From the NCBI RefSeq assembly GCF_019931575.1, contig NZ_CP082923.1, forward strand, positions 3,720,001 through 3,784,000: a DNA stretch of 64,000 bases. Reading direction: 5' to 3'. A program made the translations under genes and the position numbers. Source of the DNA: Caulobacter segnis. Lineage in GTDB: Bacteria; Pseudomonadota; Alphaproteobacteria; Caulobacterales; Caulobacteraceae. The notes beneath the pieces are model-generated. The model had not been told where the DNA came from. It saw only the letters and a program-made list of their open reading frames with translations, and did no database searches. Of the stretch, positions 1 to 8,692 are shown one piece after another; the first letter of the stretch is position 1; each line of letters opens with the position of its first letter.

Positions 1-917
1 AGCTCCAACCGGGCCGCGCCCATCAGCTCGTCCAACTGGGCCACCGAGGTCGCGCTGGCCAGCGGCGCGGTGATGGCCGGATGGGCCATGATCCAGGCCA
101 GGGCGACCTGGGCCTGCGACGCGCCGACAGCCTCGGCCGCCTCGTCCAGCGCCGCCAGCACCGCCAGACCCCTGTCGTTCCAATAGTCGCGCAGGATGGT
201 CCGCGCCCGCGCCTTGCCCTCGAAGTCGGCCTCGGTGCGGTATTTGCCGGACAGGAAACCTGCGGCCAGGCCGTAGAACGGGATGATCCCCAGCCCCTCG
301 GCTTGGGTAAGATCCGCCAGCGCGCCCTCGACCTGCTCGCGATCGATCAGGTTGAACTTCGGCTGGATCGTCTCGTAGCGCGCCGAATCCTTGACCTTCG
401 ACATCTCCAGGCTGGCCCTCAGCCGCTCGGGCGAGAAGTTCGACGCCCCGATCGCCCGCACCTTGCCAGCCTTCACCAGGCGGTCGAACGCCGTCAGCGT
501 CTCGTCGATCGGCGTGTCGGCGTCGTCCTGGTGCGACTGGTAGAGGTCGATGTAGTCGGTCCGCAGCCGCTTCAGCGAGCCCTCGACCGCCGCCTCGATA
601 TTGGCCGCCGACAGGCCCGGCTGCCTGGGCCACATGGCGACCTTGGTCAGGATCAGCACCTTGTCGCGCTTGCCGCCATTTCGTCCACCGGGCGCCTTGA
701 GCCAGCGGCCGATCACGCTCTCCGACTCGCCGCCTTCGTGCCCCGGAACCCAGGCCGAATAGACGTCGGCCGTGTCGACGGCGTTGAAGCCGCCGTCGAC
801 GAAGGCGTCCAGCAGCCTGTGGGAGGTCGCCTCGTCCGCCGTCCAGCCGAACACGTTGCCGCCGAAGATCAGCGGCGCGGTCGAGAGGCCGGAACGGCCA
901 AGCGGGCGAGACTTCAT
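1..917 (-). CDS. aldo/keto reductase (C-terminus cut by window edge)
   Basis: NAD(P)H-dependent oxidoreductase of the aldo/keto reductase superfamily, cytosolic, substrate unknown. The frame starts at ATG 917 (MKSRPLGRSGLSTAPLIFGG) and is still open at base 1, so the C-terminus is missing. The usual catalytic set is present: Asp48 and Tyr53 in VDTADVYS, a Lys in LILTKV, and the His in DLYQSHQDD. The motif GASNFSPERL is typical of the family. It starts 10 nt after the stop of the GMC oxidoreductase on the same strand, so the two are probably cotranscribed and may act on the same alcohol/aldehyde substrate (inference). The family call is secure; the substrate is not. Confidence 0.9.
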   Translation of the reverse strand, partial: MKSRPLGRSGLSTAPLIFGGNVFGWTADEATSHRLLDAFVDGGFNAVDTADVYSAWVPGHEGGESESVIGRWLKAPGGRNGGKRDKVLILTKVAMWPRQPGLSAANIEAAVEGSLKRLRTDYIDLYQSHQDDADTPIDETLTAFDRLVKAGKVRAIGASNFSPERLRASLEMSKVKDSARYETIQPKFNLIDREQVEGALADLTQAEGLGIIPFYGLAAGFLSGKYRTEADFEGKARARTILRDYWNDRGLAVLAALDEAAEAVGASQAQVALAWIMAHPAITAPLASATSVAQLDELMGAARLE

Positions 918-927
918 GCGGCTTCCT

Positions 928-2595
928 CTATTCGGCGGCCACCGCGCGTCCGTCCTCGAACACCGGGACATCCAGCGCCGGCAGCGTCGCCCTGCCCCTT
1001 ATCAGGTCCGAGGCCCGCTCGGCGATCATGATCGTGGGGGCGTTGGTGTTGCCGCCGACCAGGGTCGGCATGACCGAGGCGTCGACGACGCGCAGGCCCT
1101 GCAGGCCTTGCACCTTTAGTTGGTCGTCGACCACCGCCAGCGGATCGCCGGCCACGCCCATGCGGCAGGTGCCGACCGGGTGGTAGATGGTCTCGGCCTT
1201 GGCGCGGATCCAGGCGTCCAGCTCGGCGTCGGTGCGAACGTCCGCCCCCGGCGCGTACTCGGCGTCGCGATAGGGATCGAAGGCGGCCTGGGCCACGGTC
1301 TCGCGGGCGATGCGCACGCCTTCGCGGATGGCGCGGCGGTCCTCGTCCGTGGCCAGATAGTTGGCCAGGATGGTCGGATCCGCGAACGGGTCGGCCGAAC
1401 GAAGCCCGACCTTGCCCCGGCTCTCGGGACGCAGCTGACAGACGTGCAGGGTGAAGCCGTCCTTCTCGACCACGACCTTGCCGTGGTCCTGCATGATGGC
1501 CAGCACGCCGTGGATCTGCAGGTCGGGCCGGTCGAGGTCGGGCCGCGACTTGAGGAACGCCCCGCTCTCCAGGAACTGCTGCCGGCCCAGCCCCTTGCCG
1601 AAGAGCATGTAGTTGAGGCCGACGCCCAGCTTGTTCAGGCCCTTATTGGCCGAATAGGCGGTCTTGAGGTTCTTGGCTGTCCACGAAACGCAGACGTCCA
1701 GGTGGTCCTGCAGGTTGGCGCCGACGCCCTTGGCCTCGTGGACGACAGCGATGCCGGCGGCCTTCAGGTCGTCCGGCGCGCCGATGCCCGAGAGCTGGAG
1801 AATGTGCGGCGACTGCACCGCGCCGGCGCTCAGCAGCACCTCGGCGTCCACATGGGCGATCTTGCGCTCGCCGCCCTTGCCGACGACGTACTCGACCCCG
1901 ATGGCCCGGCGCTTCTCGACCAGGATCCGCGTCGTGCGCGCCTCGGTCACGCAGGTCAGGTTCGGGCGCGAGAGGGCCTGGGACAGATAGGCCATGGCCG
2001 CGCTCCAACGCTGACCATCACGAATGGTCAGGTCGTAGGGCCCGAAGCCCTCCTGCTGGAAGCCGTTGAAGTCCTTGGTGGTCTTGTGGCCCGCCTGACG
2101 GCCGGCCTCGACCAGGGCGCCGTAGAAGGGGCTGTCGCTCTCGCCCTTCGACACGTGCAGCGGACCCTTGTCGCCATGATAGGCGTCGCCGCCGGCGTGG
2201 TGATGCTCCGAGCGCTTGAAGTACGGCAGCACCTCGGCATAGGACCAGCCGGTCAGGCCCATCTGCCGCCACTGGTCGTAGTCACGCGCGTGGCCGCGGA
2301 TGTAGATCATGCCGTTGATCGCCGAGGACCCGCCCAGGCCCTTGCCGCGCGGCCACCACAGCTTGCGATTGTCGAGATTGGGTTCGGCCTCGGTCCAGAA
2401 GCCCCAGTTCTGGTCGCCCTTGTCCTTGATCAGCTGGCCGACGCCCGCCGGCATCTTGACCAGCACCGAGGTGTTCTTGCCGCCGGCCTCCAGCAGCAGG
2501 ACCTTGATGTTGGGATCCTCGGTCAGACGCGCGGCCAGCACGCAGCCGGCGGATCCCGCGCCAATGACGACGTAATCATAGCGTTCGCTGGCCAT
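928..2595 (-). CDS. GMC family FAD-dependent oxidoreductase (choline dehydrogenase-like)
   Basis: Flavoprotein alcohol dehydrogenase of the glucose-methanol-choline family, 555 aa, close to BetA/AlkJ in length. The N-terminus carries the dinucleotide-binding motif VVIGAGSAGCVLAARL (residues 10-25). The GMC signature PRGKGLGGSSAINGMIYIRG lies near residue 85-105. The catalytic His is in HPVGTCRMG (about His472), with the second catalytic residue in GGNTNAP (about Asn516). No betaine aldehyde dehydrogenase or BetI-type regulator is adjacent, so a true choline role is not supported; a medium-chain or terpenoid alcohol is equally possible. Probably the first gene of a two-gene operon with the aldo/keto reductase. 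Confidence 0.9.
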   Translation of the reverse strand: MASERYDYVVIGAGSAGCVLAARLTEDPNIKVLLLEAGGKNTSVLVKMPAGVGQLIKDKGDQNWGFWTEAEPNLDNRKLWWPRGKGLGGSSAINGMIYIRGHARDYDQWRQMGLTGWSYAEVLPYFKRSEHHHAGGDAYHGDKGPLHVSKGESDSPFYGALVEAGRQAGHKTTKDFNGFQQEGFGPYDLTIRDGQRWSAAMAYLSQALSRPNLTCVTEARTTRILVEKRRAIGVEYVVGKGGERKIAHVDAEVLLSAGAVQSPHILQLSGIGAPDDLKAAGIAVVHEAKGVGANLQDHLDVCVSWTAKNLKTAYSANKGLNKLGVGLNYMLFGKGLGRQQFLESGAFLKSRPDLDRPDLQIHGVLAIMQDHGKVVVEKDGFTLHVCQLRPESRGKVGLRSADPFADPTILANYLATDEDRRAIREGVRIARETVAQAAFDPYRDAEYAPGADVRTDAELDAWIRAKAETIYHPVGTCRMGVAGDPLAVVDDQLKVQGLQGLRVVDASVMPTLVGGNTNAPTIMIAERASDLIRGRATLPALDVPVFEDGRAVAAE

Positions 2596-2919
2596 GGCCC
2601 CGACGCCCTCCCTCGAAGGTTATCGTTGTTAAGGAGAACAGTGATCCGGCTTCGAGCCCCGCGCAAGGCTCGCGCGACGTCACGCCGGAAAACGCGAGTT
2701 CTACGTTCCAACTCAACTCGAAACGGGATACATACTACCTATGGACGAAATTGAATGCGGCCAGGCCGCATCGTCTCGCCGCGGACAGGACGCCTCCTCC
2801 CGGCGAGTCCTTCTCGTGCATGTGCCCCGCGCGAGGAGCGGGAGCGCCGCCTCGCATCCCCCCAAGCAGCGGGCGGCGCTCCCGAGAGGGGGCGCCCGAC
2901 CGCCCAGCGCGTCGGACGC
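2596..2919. other. intergenic stretch, no gene seen
   Basis: About 320 bases between the GMC oxidoreductase start and the gamma carbonic anhydrase stop, both on the minus strand. It must hold the GMC promoter and contains a strong hairpin (2840-2883). Frames that cross it have no family features or convincing ribosome site. A short stretch around 2720-2745 is AT-richer than its surroundings and could be promoter DNA. Confidence 0.5.
2840..2883 (-). terminator. hairpin downstream of the gamma carbonic anhydrase gene
   Basis: Perfect 12-bp arms GGGAGCGCCGCC and GGCGGCGCTCCC are separated by 20 nt. The hairpin lies 37 nt past the stop of the minus-strand carbonic anhydrase gene. There is no T-run on either side, so it is either a weak terminator or a 3'-end stabilising structure. 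Confidence 0.45.
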
Positions 2920-3453
2920 TCAGCCCTCGATCACCTTCAGGTCGCGGACGTAGCGCTTCCAGTTCTCGACATAGTGCAGGGCAGAGCCTTGCAGGATCAT
3001 CGTGTGGTGCTCGGACACCTCGCGCACCACCTTGCCCGGCGCGCCCATGACCATCGCGTTGTCGGGGATCTCCTTGCCCTCGGTGATCAGGGCCCCGGCG
3101 CCGATCAGGCAGTTCTTCCCGATCTTCGCGCCATTCAGCACCACTGCCCCAATACCGATCAGCGAGCCGTCGCCGATCGTGCAGCCGTGCAGCATCACCA
3201 TGTGACCGATGGTCACGTTTGCGCCGATCGTCAGGGGAACGCCAAGATCAGTGTGGAGCACCGAGCCGTCCTGGACGTTGCTATTCTCGCCGATGGTGAT
3301 CGGATCGTTGTCTCCGCGCGCCACCGCGCCCCACCAAATACTGGCATTCTTCTTGAGAATCACATTGCCTATCACGTTCGCCGTGGGCGCTATCCAGTAT
3401 TCATCTTGCGCGGGAAGCGTGGGCGCCACGGCGCCCAGGGAATAGACAGTCAT
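2920..3453 (-). CDS. gamma-class carbonic anhydrase family protein
   Basis: Left-handed beta-helix trimer protein of the gamma carbonic anhydrase/YrdA/PaaY group, 177 aa. Hexapeptide repeats run through the sequence (for example [20 protein letters not shown]). The three zinc-binding histidines are all present: His67 (VLHTDLG), His84 and His89 (IGHMVMLHG). An upstream in-frame ATG would add 20 residues that do not belong to the fold, so I chose ATG 3453 (MTVYSLG), which gives normal family length. Expected role: reversible CO2 hydration or a related hydrolysis in the cytosol; many family members have no proven activity. Confidence 0.9.
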   Translation of the reverse strand: MTVYSLGAVAPTLPAQDEYWIAPTANVIGNVILKKNASIWWGAVARGDNDPITIGENSNVQDGSVLHTDLGVPLTIGANVTIGHMVMLHGCTIGDGSLIGIGAVVLNGAKIGKNCLIGAGALITEGKEIPDNAMVMGAPGKVVREVSEHHTMILQGSALHYVENWKRYVRDLKVIEG

Positions 3454-3740
3454 CCGTATGCCTCGTTTTCTTGGGCGCGATTTTCCGATTAACGACCCGG
3501 AAACCATGTTCACCCATTGTAGTCAGGCGATTCGAGAGGGAACATTCCTCAAGCGGGAATCATTTTTCTCTCGTGATCGGGTCGGGGGCGACCACCGCCA
3601 TCGACCTGCCCGCTGATGAAGACGAGGTGTCGCTCTTGGCGTTTCGGCGTACAGCACCGCCTTCTGGAACTTCCCTCGGCGGAAGCTCTCCCGAACCGCC
3701 TCGCCGCGCACGCGGCTTCGTTGCAATCCAGCTCACCGCC
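3454..3740. other. divergent intergenic region; possible small RNA
   Basis: About 340 bases (to 3793) separate the divergent carbonic anhydrase and PhoH genes, and no convincing protein frame lies in it. It must hold the carbonic anhydrase promoter. Because it ends on the plus strand in a strong intrinsic terminator (3741-3772) only 22 nt before the phoH start, the 3560-3772 segment could be transcribed as a small RNA or as a phoH leader that is attenuated. I could not match it to a known RNA family. Confidence 0.3.
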
Positions 3741-3772
3741 AAGGACGACGCCTCACGGCCTCGTCCTTTTTT
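3741..3772 (+). terminator. intrinsic terminator just upstream of phoH
   Basis: AAGGACGA (3741-3748) pairs with TCGTCCTT (3761-3768), with an inner GCC/GGC pair, and is followed by a run of six T (3767-3772). It ends 22 nt before the phoH start and no protein gene precedes it on this strand. Confidence 0.7.
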
Positions 3773-3793
3773 CATGCCTGTATGGAGGCTTTG

Positions 3794-4585
3794 ATGACTA
3801 AGCGAGCCCTGAAGCGGATGGCGCGCGAAGGCGCGTACGAGACCGGCCAATACGGTGATGACGCCAAGGTGCGTCGCCTGCCGATCGATGTTCGCGACCG
3901 GGGAAACAGCTGGAACCCGCTGGGGCATGACGGGGCGCCGAACAATCCAGAGCGCGATCAGAGCTACCTCAAAACGATAAAACCCAAATCGCCAGGCCAG
4001 GCGCAGTTGATGGAAGCCATCGACGAGAAGAACCTGGTCATGGCCTTGGGTCCGGCCGGCACCGGCAAGACCTACATCGCCATCTCCAAGGCCGTGGAGG
4101 CGCTCGAGGCCGGGCGCGTCAGCCGCATCGTCCTCTCGCGCCCCGCCGTCGAGGCCGGGGAGTCGATCGGCTACCTGCCGGGCGACATGGAGGACAAGCT
4201 GGCCCCCTATCTGCGCCCGCTCTACGACGCCCTGACCGACCGCCTGTCGGTCAAGCGCATGCGGGCCCTGATGGCCGAGGGCGCCATCGAGATCGCCCCG
4301 GTCGGCTTCATGCGCGGCCGCACCCTCAACAACGCCTTCGTGGTGATCGACGAGGCCCAGAACTGCACTTACATGCAGTTGAAGATGCTGCTGACCCGCC
4401 TGGGCTGGCACTCGACCATGGTCGTCACCGGCGATCCGAACCAGTCGGACCTGCTGCCGGGCATCTCGGGCCTGGCCGACGTCGCCGCCCGGTTCGAGGA
4501 GGTCGCCAACATCGCCGTCGTCCGCCTGGCCGACCGCGACATTGTCCGCCACCCGCTGGTCGCCGAGATGCTGGGCGTCCTCTAG
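3794..4585 (+). CDS. phoH: PhoH family ATPase
   Basis: Cytosolic P-loop ATPase of the PhoH family, 263 aa from ATG 3794; an in-frame ATG four codons earlier is also possible, but GGAGG lies at the right distance from 3794. Walker A is GPAGTGKT (residues 86-93). Walker B/DEAQ is FVVIDEAQN and the sensor-like motif is VTGDPNQSD. The family is linked to RNA metabolism and stress and was first named for phosphate starvation. This is a short form without a PIN or KH domain. It is not followed by ybeY, so this is not the ybeZ-ybeY operon copy; the Ile/Lys/Pro stretch near residue 60 precedes the ATPase core. A terminator sits on each side, so it is probably monocistronic. Confidence 0.9.
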   Translation: MTKRALKRMAREGAYETGQYGDDAKVRRLPIDVRDRGNSWNPLGHDGAPNNPERDQSYLKTIKPKSPGQAQLMEAIDEKNLVMALGPAGTGKTYIAISKAVEALEAGRVSRIVLSRPAVEAGESIGYLPGDMEDKLAPYLRPLYDALTDRLSVKRMRALMAEGAIEIAPVGFMRGRTLNNAFVVIDEAQNCTYMQLKMLLTRLGWHSTMVVTGDPNQSDLLPGISGLADVAARFEEVANIAVVRLADRDIVRHPLVAEMLGVL

Positions 4586-4610
4586 GCGCCGCTTTCTAGA
4601 CGCGCTTCCG

Positions 4611-4648
4611 GCGGCCCGTCGCGCGTTCGCGCGGCGGGCCGCTTCTTT
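4611..4648 (+). terminator. terminator after phoH
   Basis: A 15-bp stem (4611-4625 with 4628-4642, one G-U pair) closes on a TTCG-type turn and is followed by TTCTTT. Confidence 0.8.
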
Positions 4649-4726
4649 GCGGGTTCGGATGATTGACCGCGCCCTGAGGTTGTGCGCCTAATCAACCCAA
4701 CCTCTAGACAGAGTTGGAGGAACTTC

Positions 4727-5041
4727 ATGCGTGCGCTGACCTTGTCCCTCACCGTCACTCTGGGGATCGCGGCCTTGGCGACGTCCGTCCAGGCGCAGTC
4801 CATCGCGCCGTCCCCAAGCCAGCGCGACGCCGACATGATCGGCCAGCCGGCCGACCGCTTCGGCATGATCGTGGCCGCTCAGGTCAGCCGTAACGCGGAA
4901 CGAACGCAGTTAGCCCGCAAGGCCGCCAAGCTAATCAACGCAGGTCGCTGCCGTGAGGCGACCTCACTCGTGCGTGCGCGCAACGACAGCGCCATGGCCC
5001 AGCGGGTTTCCGAGGTCTGCGCATCGCCCGCCGAAAGTTGA
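4727..5041 (+). CDS. small secreted protein, paralog 1 of a tandem family
   Basis: Unrecognised 104-aa protein with a clear signal peptide (MRALTLSLTVTLGIAALATS, cleavage near VQAQ). ATG 4727 follows GGAGG by a good spacing; a longer in-frame start at 4682 would place an unlikely segment before the signal. The C-terminal half, KAAKLINAGRCREA followed by VSEVCASP, carries two cysteines about 23 residues apart. The next three genes share this block, and paralog 1 is the most diverged of the four. It lacks the proline-rich linker of the others. Probably periplasmic with one disulfide (inference). No function can be assigned. Confidence 0.8.
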   Translation: MRALTLSLTVTLGIAALATSVQAQSIAPSPSQRDADMIGQPADRFGMIVAAQVSRNAERTQLARKAAKLINAGRCREATSLVRARNDSAMAQRVSEVCASPAES

Positions 5042-5077
5042 TCCGTCCAGGCCCCCTCCGGATAAGGAGCGCGTTCG

Positions 5078-5518
5078 ATGTCCCTTCTGATCGCTTTGTT
5101 GCTGCAAGCAGCCGCCACGGGTGGGCAGCCGGCGCCTGCGCCGACGCAGGATCCCGCAGCGGTCTCGGGCGTCGTGGTGGAAAGCCCTCAGACCCAGAAG
5201 AAGCCCAAGACCGTCTACACCGCACCCTACAAGGCCGCGCCGCACCTGTCCTCGGGATCGGTGGTCTCGGCGCCCAACGGCGCGGACGCCCTGTTCGCCA
5301 ATCCCAGATTCCAGACCTCCTTGATGGGGCCGTACATGGTCTCGTCGCTCGCGGCCCAGCGCTACCGCGCCAAGAAGGCGGCGGAACTGATCAACGCCGG
5401 GCGCTGTCCGGACGCGCTCCAGGCCGTCTTCAACGAGGGCGACCAGTACCTCGCCTACCGCATCGCCCAGGTCTGCGACCTGCCGGCGCCAGTCGCCCAT
5501 CGCACCACACCGTTCTGA
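5078..5518 (+). CDS. small secreted protein, paralog 2 of a tandem family
   Basis: Unrecognised 146-aa protein. A short hydrophobic N-terminus (MSLLIALLLQAAATG) looks like a signal peptide. Then come a Pro/Ala/Gln linker, VSGVVVES, and PKTVYTAPYKAAPHL, which is nearly repeated in paralog 3. The C-terminal block is AQRYRAKKAAELINAGRC, then PDALQ and IAQVCDLPAP, with the two conserved cysteines. The start follows AAGGAG. It lies 36 nt after paralog 1 and 19 nt before paralog 3, so the array is very probably one operon. Confidence 0.85.
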   Translation: MSLLIALLLQAAATGGQPAPAPTQDPAAVSGVVVESPQTQKKPKTVYTAPYKAAPHLSSGSVVSAPNGADALFANPRFQTSLMGPYMVSSLAAQRYRAKKAAELINAGRCPDALQAVFNEGDQYLAYRIAQVCDLPAPVAHRTTPF

Positions 5519-5537
5519 TCCTCTCGGAGACGCCGTC

Positions 5538-6038
5538 ATGGCGTTAGCTGTCGTCGTGATGACCCTGGCCATGGCGCAGGCCATGGCGCCAGAGACTCCA
5601 CTCACCGTCACGGAGTCGGCCGCGACCTCGGCGCCGCCCGCCAACGACTCGACCGTCTCGGGCGTCGTCGTCACGCCCAAGGCCAAGGAGCCGCCCAAGA
5701 CGGTCTACACGCCCTCCTACAAAGCCGCGCCGCACCTGGCGCCCGGCGCGACATCGATCGGCGGGTCCACGACCATCGACCAGATGTTCTCGCCGGAGCA
5801 CGGCCCCCGCTACCACAGCAGCCACTGGGCGACCTATTCGCTGACCGCCGCCGCCACCTCGCAGATCACGGCCCAGCGCTACCGGGCCAAGAAAGCGGCG
5901 GATCTGATCAACGCGGGCCGTTGTCCGGATGCGTTGCAGGCGGCCTTCAACGAAGGTGATGGATACCTGGCCGTCCGGATCGCCCAGGTGTGCGAGCTGC
6001 CCGTGCCGATGGAACGCGCCAAGGGCCCGCCGTTCTAA
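5538..6038 (+). CDS. small secreted protein, paralog 3 of a tandem family
   Basis: Unrecognised 166-aa protein, closest to paralog 2. It shares VSGVVV, PKTVYTPSYKAAPHL and the C-terminal block AQRYRAKKAADLINAGRC with IAQVCELPVP. It also has STTIDQMFS, which matches STDQMFS of paralog 4, so it links the two subtypes. The N-terminus MALAVVVMTLAMAQAMA is a probable signal peptide. The ribosome site CGGAGACG precedes ATG 5538. Likely exported; function unknown. Confidence 0.85.
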   Translation: MALAVVVMTLAMAQAMAPETPLTVTESAATSAPPANDSTVSGVVVTPKAKEPPKTVYTPSYKAAPHLAPGATSIGGSTTIDQMFSPEHGPRYHSSHWATYSLTAAATSQITAQRYRAKKAADLINAGRCPDALQAAFNEGDGYLAVRIAQVCELPVPMERAKGPPF

Positions 6039-6156
6039 CTGACAGCCAGCCCCGCCGTGGCGGGAGCGGCTTTCGGCGAAAGAACGGTGACCCGACGCGC
6101 TGGATGGTCCAGCATCGTGACTTCGGCGCGCGAATTCACGCGATCGGGAGGAAATC

Positions 6157-6600
6157 ATGAGTTTCGTCGTCTCCTTGCTGTCCGCCCTGGCCCTGGGCCA
6201 GGCCGCGCCAGCCGAAGCCAGCCCTCAGCCACAAGCAGCCGCCCCCGCGACGAACGCCGCGACGGGTGGCGGATCCACCGGCGGCGCGCCAGCGAAGCCA
6301 TCGAAAGCCACGCATTCTCCGACGACGCCAAAGGGCGTCATCGCCCCCAACTCGACCGACCAGATGTTCTCCAGCGGCCCGCTCGACAAGGCCGGCGCCA
6401 CGGCGATGCGCGGCGACTCGATGGCGACGATGTCGATGAACCGGCTGGCCGACCAACGCGCCCTGGCCAAAAAGGCGGCGGTCCTGATCAATGGCGGCCA
6501 CTGCCCGGAAGCGTTGCAGCTGGTGGTCGACAAAGGCGACGGCCTGCTGGCCGAAAACGTGGCCAAGGCCTGCGGCCTGCCCGCCCCAACCTTCCGCTAG
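6157..6600 (+). CDS. small secreted protein, paralog 4 of a tandem family
   Basis: Unrecognised 147-aa protein, last of the array. Signal-like N-terminus (MSFVVSLLSALALGQAAP), a long Ala/Pro/Gly/Thr-rich linker, NSTDQMFS, then the shared block KKAAVLINGGHCPEALQ with VAKACGLPAP. The two cysteines are kept although the RC of the others is HC here. The start follows GGGAGG. It is separated from paralog 3 by 118 nt, so it may have its own promoter, and it is followed by a terminator (6645-6673). Confidence 0.85.
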   Translation: MSFVVSLLSALALGQAAPAEASPQPQAAAPATNAATGGGSTGGAPAKPSKATHSPTTPKGVIAPNSTDQMFSSGPLDKAGATAMRGDSMATMSMNRLADQRALAKKAAVLINGGHCPEALQLVVDKGDGLLAENVAKACGLPAPTFR

Positions 6601-6644
6601 TCGCGGCCGGCGAGCGGCGTTTTCGAAAACCTGCTTGAGTTGGG

Positions 6645-6686
6645 GGCGGTCGGACGTGCAAGGTCCGGCCGCCTTTATAGTTTTTT
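6645..6686 (+). terminator. terminator between the paralog array and the OPT transporter
   Basis: GGCGGTCGGAC (6645-6655) pairs with GTCCGGCCGCC (6663-6673) using one G-U pair, loop GTGCAAG. TTTATAGTTTTTT follows. It ends the paralog array and argues against an OPT start upstream of 6691. Confidence 0.8.
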
Positions 6687-6690
6687 GGAC

Positions 6691-8685
6691 ATGTTCATGG
6701 CCGACCTATCCGCGCCGCGCACGGAATTGACCCTCAGAGGGGTTCTCCTAGGCGTCGCCATCACCCTCGTCTTCACCGCCGCCCAGGTCTATCTGGGCCT
6801 CAAGGTCGGCCTGACCTTCGCCACCTCGATCCCCGCCGCCGTCATCTCGATGGCCCTGTTGCGGGCGTTCAAGACCTCGACCATCCAGGAAAACAACATC
6901 GTCCAGACGATCGCCTCGGCGGCCGGGACGCTGTCGTCGGTTATCTTCGTGCTGCCGGGCCTGTTGATGATCGGCTGGTGGTCGAACGTGCCGTTCCTGC
7001 CCACCTTCGGCGCCTGCGCCGTCGGCGGCATCCTGGGCGTCATGTACACTATCCCACTGCGCCGAGCCCTGGTGACCAACTCGAACCTCCCCTACCCCGA
7101 AGGCGTCGCCGCCGCCGAGGTGCTGAAGGTCGGCACCGGCTCGCGCGAAGGCGCCGCCGAGGGCAAGGCCGGCCTGGCCGCCGTCAGCATGGGCGCGATC
7201 GCCTCGGCGCTGTTCGGCGCCCTGGCCGCCGCCAAGCTGTTCGCCGCCGAGGTCGCGGGCTACTTCAAGTTCAAGGCCGGCGCGGGCGCCTCGGGTCTGG
7301 GCGCCTCCAGTTCGCTGGCCCTGATGGGCGCGGGCCATCTGATGGGCATCACGGTCGGCGTCGCCATGTTCGCCGGCCTGTTCATCGCCTGGGCCATCCT
7401 GGTGCCGATCCTCACCCTCGCCACCCCGATGCCGGACGCCGACGCGGCCACCCACGCCCTGACCGTCTGGAAGACCCAGGTGCGCTTCCTGGGCGCGGGC
7501 GTCATCGGCGCCGCCGCCATCTGGACCCTGGCCAAGCTGGTCGGCCCGATCACCGCCGGCCTGAAGTCGGCCCTGGAAGCCGCCAAGGCCCGCAAGAGCG
7601 GCAGTGGCGATATCCCGCGCGTCGAGCAGGACATCCCGATCGGCATCGTCGGCATCGTCTCGCTGATCCTGATGGCCCCGGCCGGCTGGTTCCTCGCCCA
7701 CTTTCTGGCCGGCGGCCCGATCGTCAGCCTGACCGCGCCGCTGGTCGCCATCGGCATCGGCTACCTGATCGTCGCCGGCCTGCTGGCCGCCGCCGTCTGC
7801 GGTTACATGGCGGGCCTGATCGGCTCGTCGAACAGCCCGGTCTCTGGCATCGCCATCCTGACCGTGCTGGGCGCCTCGCTGATGGTCGGCATGGTCGGCC
7901 GCGGCGTGGTCGGACCGGACGTCACCAAGGCCCTGGTCGCCTACGCCCTCTACGCCACCACCTGCGTCCTGGCCGTGGCCGTGGTCGCCAACGACAACCT
8001 GCAGGACCTCAAGACCGGCCAGCTGGTCGACGCCACCCCGTGGAAGCAGCAGGTCGGCCTGGTGATCGGCGTCCTCTCGGGCGCCGTGGTCATCCCGTTC
8101 GTGCTGGAACTCTTGAACCGCTCGAACGGCTTCGCCGGCGCGCCGAACCTGCAGGCCATCTCGGACCAGCCCCTGGCCGCGCCGCAAGCCACGCTGATCT
8201 CGACCCTGGCCAAGGGCGTGCTGGGCGGCGACCTGAACTGGACCCTGTTGGGCGTCGGCGCCCTGATCGGCCTGGCCCTGGTCGCGGTCGACACCATCCT
8301 GCGCAAGACCAGCAACGACCGCTACAGCCTGCCGCCGCTGGGCGTGGGCCTGGCCATCTACCTGCCCAGCTCGGTCACGGCCCCGGTCGTGGTCGGCGCC
8401 GTGGCCGGCTGGCTGTTCGAGAAGATCGTCGCCAAGGACCGCGCGGCCGAGCCGGCCAAGCGCCTGGGCGTGCTGATCGCCTCGGGCTTCATCGTCGGCG
8501 AGAGCCTGTTCAACGTGGCCCTGGCCCTGCTGATCGTCACGACCAACAAGGGCGAGCCCCTGGCCCTGCCCTTCGCGCCGCCTGAGCACGTCGGCATGAT
8601 CCTGTCGCTGATCGCCGCGGCGGTCGTCGTCGTCGGCCTCTACCGCTGGGCCCGCAAGGCCGGCGCGAAGGCGCTGGAGGCGTAA
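6691..8685 (+). CDS. OPT family oligopeptide transporter
   Basis: Inner-membrane oligopeptide transporter of the OPT superfamily, about 664 aa and hydrophobic throughout, with roughly 15 predicted membrane segments. Family features are LGLKVGLTFATSIPAAVISM near the N-terminus, the following ENNIVQTIASAAG, and GLIGSSNSPVSG in the second half; this arrangement is typical of the bacterial PF03169 group. I chose ATG 6691; ATG 6697 (MADLSAPRTE) is equally possible. An upstream in-frame start at 6640 lies inside the terminator and is rejected. The stop is only 7 nt from the GST gene, so they are probably cotranscribed. Substrate: small peptides, perhaps glutathione-like given the neighbour (inference). 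Confidence 0.9.
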   Translation: MFMADLSAPRTELTLRGVLLGVAITLVFTAAQVYLGLKVGLTFATSIPAAVISMALLRAFKTSTIQENNIVQTIASAAGTLSSVIFVLPGLLMIGWWSNVPFLPTFGACAVGGILGVMYTIPLRRALVTNSNLPYPEGVAAAEVLKVGTGSREGAAEGKAGLAAVSMGAIASALFGALAAAKLFAAEVAGYFKFKAGAGASGLGASSSLALMGAGHLMGITVGVAMFAGLFIAWAILVPILTLATPMPDADAATHALTVWKTQVRFLGAGVIGAAAIWTLAKLVGPITAGLKSALEAAKARKSGSGDIPRVEQDIPIGIVGIVSLILMAPAGWFLAHFLAGGPIVSLTAPLVAIGIGYLIVAGLLAAAVCGYMAGLIGSSNSPVSGIAILTVLGASLMVGMVGRGVVGPDVTKALVAYALYATTCVLAVAVVANDNLQDLKTGQLVDATPWKQQVGLVIGVLSGAVVIPFVLELLNRSNGFAGAPNLQAISDQPLAAPQATLISTLAKGVLGGDLNWTLLGVGALIGLALVAVDTILRKTSNDRYSLPPLGVGLAIYLPSSVTAPVVVGAVAGWLFEKIVAKDRAAEPAKRLGVLIASGFIVGESLFNVALALLIVTTNKGEPLALPFAPPEHVGMILSLIAAAVVVVGLYRWARKAGAKALEA

Positions 8686-8692
8686 GCCCCCG

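Noticed and set aside
928..2595. Choline dehydrogenase betA
   Set aside because: No betB, betI or choline transporter nearby; the GMC family covers many alcohols.
2715..2745. Further copy of the regulon motif before the GMC gene
   Set aside because: The AT-rich stretch with TACATACTACC does not keep the G10-T11 and C13 positions shared by the other sites.
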